The position numbers and the translations under genes were made by a program. A DNA stretch of 37,920 bases from Streptomyces cahuitamycinicus (GTDB lineage Bacteria; Actinomycetota; Actinomycetes; Streptomycetales; Streptomycetaceae): NCBI RefSeq assembly GCF_002891435.1, contig NZ_POUC01000028.1, positions 1 through 37,920 of the forward strand, read 5' to 3'. Shown here in pieces: positions 33,011 to 37,920 of this stretch; position 1 is the stretch's first letter; each line of letters opens with the position of its first letter. Below the pieces are notes generated by a model, which worked only from the letters and a program-made list of their open reading frames with translations, did no database searches and was not told the DNA's origin.

Positions 33011-33181
33011 TCAGTGTGCGCCGGTCTCGTGCGGGGCCGTGGCCACACCGTTCAGCGCCTGGCTCATCTGGTGCTGGGTCTCCTCGGCCACCACACGGGC
33101 CTCCTCGACGACGTCACCCCGTTCGCGTATGAGGCTCTCGTAGATCGGCAGTTCTTCGGCTCGGGTCGAGTCGGTCTTCAC
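33011..33181 (-). CDS. Small acidic protein of unknown function
   Basis: A 56-residue protein, mainly one predicted amphipathic helix (YESLIRERGDVVEEARVVAE then ETQHQMSQALNGV), possibly a coiled coil. The start is uncertain: GTG at 33181 has GGAAC seven bases upstream, and a TTG at 33193 is also in frame. Its stop abuts the DUF3140 stop on the other strand. Codon use fits a real gene. No family recognised; short Glu-rich helical proteins like this are frequent in Streptomyces. It is downstream of the double-glycine peptide gene on the same strand, but a terminator lies between. Confidence 0.55.
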   Translation of the reverse strand: MKTDSTRAEELPIYESLIRERGDVVEEARVVAEETQHQMSQALNGVATAPHETGAH

Positions 33182-33347
33182 GGCGGGTTCCAATCGGTTT
33201 GCAGCCGGGATCTGAGGGGTCCGAGTAAGTCTGCGTCACGGCTCCTCGCCGCGTTACCCACCCCCGTGGTGTCCAGATTTCCGTCACGTGCTTCGCGAAT
33301 TCCTCACGTTTGCGATAGGTGACGGCCACCGCCGCGCGCACACGAAA

Positions 33348-33375
33348 GGGCCCCGGGAAACGCTTCCCGGGGCCC
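33348..33375 (-). terminator. Terminator after the double-glycine peptide gene
   Basis: Perfect 12-base arms (33348-33359 and 33364-33375) with a 4-base loop. On the minus strand the stem is followed by TTTCGT, a short T-rich tail. It lies 15 bases after the peptide's stop codon. Confidence 0.82.
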
Positions 33376-33390
33376 GTCGCGCGGAGGTCG

Positions 33391-33621
33391 TCAGAGCGAC
33401 GTCGTCCGGACGCCCGCGTGCGCGCCCGCAGCCGCGCCCTCCGGCGACAGGGTCGCCTGCAGGGCGGCGCAGGCCTCGCCGGTCAGGGGACCGACCAGGC
33501 CGGCGGAGAGTCCGCCCACGAGGCCCGCGGAGGCATCGACGCCGCCCGCGTTGCCGCCGGCGACGGTGTCCAGGTCGGCGTCGGAGAGCTCGGCGGTGGC
33601 GACCCGAGAGGTGAGGTTCAT
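33391..33621 (-). CDS. Peptide with double-glycine leader (bacteriocin/RiPP-like precursor)
   Basis: A 76-residue peptide. The N-terminal part MNLTSRVATAELSDADLDTV plus AGG is a typical double-glycine leader: an acidic helix, then V-A-G-G, which C39-type peptidases/ABC exporters or LanM-linked proteases cut after GG (residue 23). The 53-residue core is small-residue rich, with GxxxG-type stretches (SAGLVGGLSAGLVGP), a single Cys51 and a short Thr/Ser tail. With one Cys and few Ser/Thr it does not look like a classical lantipeptide; an unmodified class II-type or pore-forming peptide is possible. AAGGGAA lies about 10 bases before the ATG, and a strong terminator follows. No transporter or modification enzyme is in this window, so it would use machinery encoded elsewhere. 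Confidence 0.72.
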   Translation of the reverse strand: MNLTSRVATAELSDADLDTVAGGNAGGVDASAGLVGGLSAGLVGPLTGEACAALQATLSPEGAAAGAHAGVRTTSL

Positions 33622-34008
33622 GGGGGTGCTTCCCTTCGCGTGAATGTCTCGCAGTGGCGGTGAGCGCGAGTGACGCCGGAATCCGGGGACCAGCGCCCCT
33701 ACCGGCTGCTCCCGCCGTGCGCAGGATCAAAACACTCCCCGGAGAGGAGAGCCAACCGGCCTCCGGCGATGCGCGGCTCCTTCGGGCGGTCGCCTTCACC
33801 ACTGTGACCGCGGGGTCACCGGATGAGCCCATTCCTTCACAGAGTCCGTCGCCCGGCCGGGTGCCGGAGTGTTGCGCCCCGGTTCCCGAAGCGGGCACTT
33901 CGCCACCAAGCTCCCCTGCCGGGGAAGGGACCCGCCGACGGGCCGGGCGGCGCTCCGCCTCCCGGCCCGCGGTGTGCAGATGTGCTGGAGGTTCGGGCCC
34001 CGTCCCCG
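33622..34008. other. Upstream region of the double-glycine peptide gene
   Basis: About 390 bases with no convincing gene. It must carry the peptide promoter; a possible -35 TTGGCT lies on the minus strand but no good -10 was found. A small stem (arms 33804-33809 and 33814-33819, GTGACC/GGTCAC) may be an operator or hairpin. It also receives the end of the CBS-protein operon. Confidence 0.4.
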
Positions 34009-35031
34009 TCAGGCCGCCGCGGCCGGCTGCATCAGACGGGCCAGCAGGTCGTCCAGGATGACCAGGCCGGTGAGCCGGCCGGAGCCGTCCCGGACCACGG
34101 CCAGCGACGACCGGCGGCGGCGCAGCACCTCGATCGCCTCGGCGACCGTGGCGGTCTCCGCCAGCTCGGGCACCGGCCGGGCGAGGTCCCGCGCGGTCGT
34201 GGCCCGCCCCCGGGCCCGCGCCACCAGGGCGTCCCGGGCGTGCACCGAGCCGAGGACGGCGCCGTCCTCCCGGACCAGCAGCCGGGTGCGGTCGTGCTCC
34301 GCGGCGAAGCGCAGCAGCGCCTCGACGTCCGCGCCGCCCTCGGCCCAGGTGATCTCGGAGGCCGGGATCCGCAGCGCGGCGACCGGTGTGTCCGGCTCGG
34401 TCAGCGAACGGGTCAGCAACTCCGAGTCGGTCGCGCTGATCAGGCCCAGCCGCTCGGACTCCTCCACCAGGTGCGTCAGCTGCTCCCGGTTGTGCACCGA
34501 GGCCAGCTCGCCGCGCGGGGCCACCCGGCACAGCCGCACCAGCGCGTTGCTCACCGAGTCGAGCAGCCGGATCAGCGGACGCACGGCCCGCACCACGGCC
34601 CGGAAGGTCGGCGACAGCAGCATCGCCGAACGCTCGGGGTGGGCGATGGCCCAGGACTTGGGCGCCATCTCGCCGACCACCATGTGCAGGAACACCACCA
34701 CGACCATCGCCACGGCGAAGGCGACGCCGTAGCTGACGGCACTGGGCAGGCCCAGCGTGTGCAGCAGCGGGTCGAGTTCGTGCGAGATCGCCGGTTTGGA
34801 CACCGAGCCCAGGCCCAGCGTGCACACGGTGATGCCCAGCTGGGCGCCGGCCAGCATCAGCGACAGCTCGCGCATGCCGGCCAGGGCCGCGCCGGCGCCG
34901 CGCCGCCCGTCGGCCGCCGCCTTCTCCATCCGGTGCCGTTTGGCGGCCACGAGAGCGAACTCGGCCGCGACGAAGAAGCCGCTGCCGATCAGCAGCAGCA
35001 CGGTCACGAAGACCGCCATGGGGAAACTCAC
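34009..35031 (-). CDS. CNNM/CorC-type CBS protein without C-terminal domain
   Basis: A 340-residue membrane protein of the hemolysin-C/CNNM group, linked to Mg2+/Co2+ handling. DUF21 transmembrane domain at about 1-180: GSGFFVAAEFALVAAKRHRM, LMLAGAQLGITVCTLGLGSV and FLHMVVGEMAPKSWA are the conserved blocks. Two CBS motifs follow (about 200-265 and 278-335), then the protein ends in an Ala tail; the CorC_HlyC domain present in its neighbour is missing. GTG start at 35031 overlaps the stop of the preceding gene by 4 bases (GTGA), with GAGGAG upstream, so translation is coupled. The two proteins may form a heteromer. Direction of ion movement is debated for this family. Confidence 0.88.
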   Translation of the reverse strand: MSFPMAVFVTVLLLIGSGFFVAAEFALVAAKRHRMEKAAADGRRGAGAALAGMRELSLMLAGAQLGITVCTLGLGSVSKPAISHELDPLLHTLGLPSAVSYGVAFAVAMVVVVFLHMVVGEMAPKSWAIAHPERSAMLLSPTFRAVVRAVRPLIRLLDSVSNALVRLCRVAPRGELASVHNREQLTHLVEESERLGLISATDSELLTRSLTEPDTPVAALRIPASEITWAEGGADVEALLRFAAEHDRTRLLVREDGAVLGSVHARDALVARARGRATTARDLARPVPELAETATVAEAIEVLRRRRSSLAVVRDGSGRLTGLVILDDLLARLMQPAAAA

Positions 35032-36362
35032 GCCATCTCCTCGGCTTCCACGAGCGGGCTGATCCGGACCCGGTCGGCCACGTGCCGGTCCAGCGTGCGC
35101 ACGTCGATCACGGCCCGGCCGCCCCCGGGCAGCCCGATCGTGACGCGGTCGCCGACCGTCGGGAAGCGGCCGAGCCGGTCCACGACCAGGCCGGCCACGG
35201 TGTCGTAGTCGTCGTCCTCCGGCAGCCGGACACCGGTCGCCTCGGCCACCTCGTCCACCCGGCGGCCGGCGTCCACCAGCCAGCCGTCGCCGTCCGCGAC
35301 GGCGAGCAGGGTGACCTTGTCGGACTCGTCGGCGATGTCACCGACCAGCTCCTCGGCGATGTCCTCGTAGGTGACGACGCCCGCAACGCCGCCGTGCTCG
35401 TCGAGGACGACCGCGAACTCGTCGTCCTGCTCCCGCATCCGCGTCACCGCGTCGGGCAGCGTGAGGGTGTCCGGCAGCAGCAGGGGCCGCCGGGCCACCT
35501 CGCCGGCCCGCGCACCGGCCATGCGGGCGGCGGGCAGCGCCATCAGCTCGCGCACGCCCAGTACCCCCACGATGTCGTCCGGGTGGTCCCCGAGCACCGG
35601 GTAGTTGGAGTGGCCGTGCCGGGCGATCAGACCGACCGCCTCCTCGGCGCCGGCGTCCTTGCGCACGAACACGGCGTCCGCGCGCGGCACCATCACCTCG
35701 TGGAGGGAGCGCTCGGAGAACTCCAGCGCGTGGTCCAGCAGCGCGGCGGTGTCCTCGGGCAGCTCGCCCTGCTCGTGGGACTCGCCGATCAGATGGCCCA
35801 GCTCCTCCAGCGTGGCGCCGTGGTGCAGTTCCTCGACGGGCTCGATCCCGGCCTTGCGCAGCAGCCGGTCGGCCGCGCGGTCGAAGACCCGTACGACAGG
35901 TCCGACGACCTTCAGATACGCCAGGGTGGACGGTGCCAGCGCCTTCGCCAGCCGCTCGGGCACGGCGATCGCGAGGTTCTTCGGGGCGAGTTCGCCCAGC
36001 ACCATCTGCACGACCGTGGCCAGGGTGAAGGCGAGTACGACGGCGATGCCGCCGACGGCCGCGTCCGGCAGGCCGAGCCCCGACAGGGCGGGCCTGAGCA
36101 GGGCGGACACCGACGGTTCGGCGATGAAGCCGACCACCAGACCGGTGACCGTGATGCCGAGCTGCGCGCCGGACAGCATGAACGACAGCCGCTCCAGCAC
36201 CGTGAGGGCGCGGGCCGCCCTGCGGTCCCCGGCTTCGGCCTCACGCGCGAGGGTGAGCCGGTCGGCGGAGACGTAGGCGAACTCCTGGGCGACGAAGTAG
36301 CCGGTGCCGGCGGTCAGCACGAACACGGCGAGCAGGCCCAGCAGGGCCTCGGCGGCACTCAT
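35028..36362 (-). CDS. CNNM/CorC-type protein with DUF21, CBS pair and CorC_HlyC domain
   Basis: A 444-residue membrane protein of the same family as the gene that follows it. DUF21 spans about 1-190 (TGYFVAQEFAYVSADR, LSFMLSGAQLGITVTGLVVG, VQMVLGELAPKNLAIA). The CBS pair spans about 205-335 (LHEVMVPRADAVFV, HSNYPVLGD, EFAVVLDEHGGVAGVVTYED) and a CorC_HlyC domain about 345-440 (DDDYDTVAGLVVDRLGRFP, then VIDVRTLDRHVADRV). CBS domains usually bind adenine nucleotides and Mg2+. Full length for the family. ATG at 36362 with GGGGTGG upstream. First gene of a two-gene overlapping operon. Likely a Mg2+/divalent-cation efflux or sensing unit; the pairing with a C-terminally shorter paralogue recurs in Actinobacteria. 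Confidence 0.9.
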   Translation of the reverse strand: MSAAEALLGLLAVFVLTAGTGYFVAQEFAYVSADRLTLAREAEAGDRRAARALTVLERLSFMLSGAQLGITVTGLVVGFIAEPSVSALLRPALSGLGLPDAAVGGIAVVLAFTLATVVQMVLGELAPKNLAIAVPERLAKALAPSTLAYLKVVGPVVRVFDRAADRLLRKAGIEPVEELHHGATLEELGHLIGESHEQGELPEDTAALLDHALEFSERSLHEVMVPRADAVFVRKDAGAEEAVGLIARHGHSNYPVLGDHPDDIVGVLGVRELMALPAARMAGARAGEVARRPLLLPDTLTLPDAVTRMREQDDEFAVVLDEHGGVAGVVTYEDIAEELVGDIADESDKVTLLAVADGDGWLVDAGRRVDEVAEATGVRLPEDDDYDTVAGLVVDRLGRFPTVGDRVTIGLPGGGRAVIDVRTLDRHVADRVRISPLVEAEEMA

Positions 36363-36559
36363 CGAACACCACCCCGCCGGGTGCCGCGATCACTGGTGCT
36401 GTGGCGGGATGGTCGGGGACTGTGCCCCGGAGGGTCCGTCGGTCTGGCGGACAACAACGTGCTCCTTCAAGATGTTGTGTGTTCTCCGGTACAACGCGTT
36501 CCGTCGCGCCGGTGTTCCCGGATTCTACGACCGTGTAGAGAAAAGCGAAGCCGCCCCTC

Positions 36560-37054
36560 TCACTCCGGGCGGGGCTCCTCCTCGAGATCCGGAACCAGCC
36601 CGCGCATCGCCGCGCACTGGTCCGGGCCCATGAAGCGGGCCAGGGACTGGGTGACCGTCTCGGCGAGCGGGGCGGAGGCTTCCTGGAGCAGGTGCCGCGC
36701 CTTGTCCGTGAGGGCGACCTCGACGCCCCGCTTGTCACCGCAGACCGACCTGCGGGCGACGAGGCCGGCGTGCTGGAGGCAGGCGACCTGGTAGGTCAGG
36801 CGGGTCTTGGGGCGGCCCAGGAGCTCCGCGACGCGCGTCATGCGCAGGCCGCCCTCGGGCTGCTCCGCGAGCAGGCACAGGACCAGGAACTCGTCGTGCG
36901 AGACGTCCAGCTTCTCCTTCACGACCGTGCGCAGCCGCTGCTCCACGGCGCCTGTCGCGGCCAGCAGCAGCATCCAGGCGCGCAGTTCGGCGGGCAGCAG
37001 CCCGCCACCGCCGAGGGACGGCAGGTCGGTGGGGTGCTCCTCGGGGTCGGCCAT
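36560..37054 (-). CDS. MarR-family transcription regulator
   Basis: A 164-residue winged-helix repressor. The core is LDVSHDEFLVLCLLAEQPEG, GLRMTRVAELLGRPKTRLTY (recognition helix) and LVARRSVCGDKRGVEVALTD (the wing). The N-terminal helix and the C-terminal helices (about 115-155) form the dimer interface. Cys105 in the wing could be redox-sensitive, though this is only a guess. The gene is divergent from yceI, and the shared 114-base region contains a repeated operator-like element. A TAGAAT -10 box lies only 7 bases before the ATG, so the transcript may be leaderless. It probably represses itself and yceI. The inducer is unknown. Confidence 0.9.
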   Translation of the reverse strand: MADPEEHPTDLPSLGGGGLLPAELRAWMLLLAATGAVEQRLRTVVKEKLDVSHDEFLVLCLLAEQPEGGLRMTRVAELLGRPKTRLTYQVACLQHAGLVARRSVCGDKRGVEVALTDKARHLLQEASAPLAETVTQSLARFMGPDQCAAMRGLVPDLEEEPRPE

Positions 37055-37061
37055 GGTGCCG

Positions 37062-37067
37062 ATTCTA
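37062..37067 (-). promoter_or_regulatory. Likely -10 box of the marR gene, leaderless transcript
   Basis: Minus-strand TAGAAT ends 7 bases before the ATG at 37054, so transcription would begin at or next to the start codon. No ribosome site precedes the ATG. No good -35 box is seen; the operator copy at 37071-37086 occupies the spacer. Confidence 0.5.
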
Positions 37068-37070
37068 CCT

Positions 37071-37150
37071 GTCGTTCAAATTTGGAGCAGTTGGTTGTCC
37101 AAGATTGAATTAACTGCTAGCGTCCGAGCGGTCATCCAAATTTGAACGAC
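37071..37150. promoter_or_regulatory. MarR operator repeats between marR and yceI
   Basis: Perfect 16-base inverted arms at 37071-37086 and 37135-37150 contain the near-palindrome TTCAAATTTGGA / TCCAAATTTGAA. A third, two-mismatch copy (TCCAAGATTGAA) lies at 37098-37109. This AT-rich element stands out in the high-GC background and fits a MarR dimer site. One copy covers the marR promoter, the middle copy the yceI spacer and the last the yceI start site. Confidence 0.8.
37095..37123 (+). promoter_or_regulatory. Promoter of yceI
   Basis: TTGTCC (-35) and TAGCGT (-10) separated by 17 bases, a good match to the housekeeping sigma consensus. Start site expected near 37130, about 40 bases before the yceI ATG. 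It overlaps the central operator copy. Confidence 0.65.
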
Positions 37151-37168
37151 ACCACAAGGGGAACCATC

Positions 37169-37684
37169 ATGACCGTCGCCGTGGAAACCGGACAGTGGCA
37201 GCTCGACGCGACCGCCTCGACCGTCGGCATCCGGCACAAGACCATGTGGGGCCTGGTCACCGTGAAGGGCACGTTCGGCGTCGTCAGCGGCGAGGGCGAG
37301 GTCCGGCCCGACGGGTCCGCCGTCGGCACCCTGACCTTCGACGTCGCCTCCTTGGACACCGGGCACGCCAAGCGCGACACCCACCTGAGGTCGGAGCAGT
37401 TCTTCGACGCCGACCACCACCCCGAGATCACCTTCGCGGCCCGTGGCGCCGAACTCCGTGACGGCAACCGGGCGCACGTCAACGGCCAGCTCACCGTGCG
37501 CGGCATCAGCAGGCCCCTGGCGCTGGACGCCCGCGTGACGGACCAGGACGCCGGGAGCCTCACCCTGGACACCGAGTTCACCGTGGACCGCGAGCAGTTC
37601 GGCATGGGCTGGAACCAGCTGGGCATGATCCGCGGCCAGGCCACGGTCGAGGCCACCCTGCGCTTCACCCGGGCCACGGCCTGA
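37169..37684 (+). CDS. YceI family protein
   Basis: A 171-residue protein of the YceI/polyisoprenoid-binding lipocalin-like family. ETGQWQLDATASTVGIRHKT at the start (Ser/His pattern), then FDVASLDTGHAKRDTHLRSE, FFDADHHPEITF and NGQLTVRGISRPLALDARV are the family blocks, and the end has GMGWNQLGMI. The fold is a beta-barrel binding a long hydrophobic ligand. No signal peptide is seen, so unlike E. coli YceI it is likely cytoplasmic. ATG at 37169 with AAGGGGAA upstream; an in-frame TTG at 37142 lies inside the operator and is unlikely. Under probable control of the divergent MarR protein. The 3' end is duplicated across the stop codon. Confidence 0.92.
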   Translation: MTVAVETGQWQLDATASTVGIRHKTMWGLVTVKGTFGVVSGEGEVRPDGSAVGTLTFDVASLDTGHAKRDTHLRSEQFFDADHHPEITFAARGAELRDGNRAHVNGQLTVRGISRPLALDARVTDQDAGSLTLDTEFTVDREQFGMGWNQLGMIRGQATVEATLRFTRATA

Positions 37685-37718
37685 CGCCGCCGTCGGGCCA
37701 CGGCCTGACGCCGCCGTC
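37671..37718. repeat. 24-bp perfect tandem duplication over the yceI stop codon
   Basis: Bases 37671-37694 are repeated exactly at 37695-37718. The unit includes the last four codons and the TGA of yceI, so a second copy of the end lies just downstream. Recent duplication; no effect on the protein. Confidence 0.95.
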
Positions 37719-37875
37719 AGTCCGCCCGGCCGAGCACGGCTTCCCGTACATCCGTACTCGTCAGGGTCCGCGGCGACGCCGTGAACGCGCGCAGGCGGAC
37801 CCGGACGCCCGGCCGGGGCAGCGTGAAGCGGCCCGCGGGCGGCCGGACTGCGTAGCGGGCGGTGCCTGCACGGGA
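37717..37875 (-). pseudogene. Possible 3' gene remnant at the window end
   Basis: On the minus strand a frame with strong third-position GC bias reads ARYAVRPPAGRFTLPRPGVR, then VRLRAFTASPRTLTSTDVRE, then AVLGRAD and a TGA at 37717-37719. It looks like the C-terminal part of a protein. A TAA in the same frame at about 37876 interrupts it, and no start codon with a ribosome site was found. It may be a decayed gene end or a gene with a frameshift beyond the window. No family recognised. Confidence 0.3.
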
Positions 37876-37920
37876 TTACCGCGTGACCCGGACAAGGGAT
37901 CCCCGCTGGCCCCTCCGGCC

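Noticed and set aside
1..37920. CRISPR arrays, tRNA/rRNA genes, insertion sequences
   Set aside because: No regularly spaced repeats, no tRNA-like T-loop/acceptor combination and no transposase or terminal repeats were recognised by eye.

Overview
This window is high-GC DNA with strong G/C preference at third codon positions, GTG/TTG starts and Streptomyces-type families (GAF-ANTAR regulators, an AfsR/SARP regulator, a PucR-like regulator, DUF2945/DUF3140 proteins, an endolysin-like amidase). It looks like chromosome of a Streptomyces or close relative. I see no rRNA, tRNA, CRISPR array, insertion sequence or integrase. The first gene is cut by the window edge.

Layout. 1-1135: C-terminal part of an adenylate-forming (acyl-CoA ligase) enzyme. 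1165-2715: two GAF-ANTAR regulators in tandem on the minus strand. 2956-5770: divergent NhaA and CPA1-type Na+/H+ antiporters. 5878-7410: an alanine/glycine:cation symporter. 7867-8925: a PucR-like regulator. 9175-16708: a plus-strand set made of a small YqiJ-like membrane protein, a YqiK-type flotillin and a 1622-residue coiled-coil AAA ATPase. 16794-18638: a pyruvate oxidase-like TPP enzyme. 18816-20925: a short-chain dehydrogenase and a CYP152-type P450 peroxygenase. 21115-24459: a small Gly-rich protein, a molybdopterin oxidoreductase that has lost all four Fe-S cysteines, and an overlapping helical, ferritin-like partner. 24511-27750: an AfsR-type SARP regulator preceded by five helically phased heptamer repeats. 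28463-29350: an imine-reductase-like enzyme preceded by a decayed, tandemly duplicated coding remnant. 30013-33181: endolysin-like amidase, acyltransferase-3 protein, DUF2945-DUF3140 pair and a small acidic protein. 33391-33621: a double-glycine-leader peptide with its own terminator. 34009-36362: two overlapping CNNM/CorC-type CBS proteins. 36560-37684: divergent MarR regulator and YceI protein sharing repeated operators.

How it fits together. The overall theme is accessory, stress and membrane-homeostasis functions: ion antiport, membrane microdomains, respiratory-chain-linked pyruvate oxidation, redox enzymes and several one-component regulators. Adjacent units are separated by unusually clear inverted repeats (stems of 19 and 22 bp between convergent genes), so most units appear transcriptionally insulated. 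The strongest candidates for new biology are the flotillin plus giant ATPase operon, the Fe-S-less molybdoenzyme with its ferritin-like partner, the orphan double-glycine peptide and the phased repeats at the SARP promoter. All functions are inferred from sequence recalled by eye; no database search was run.
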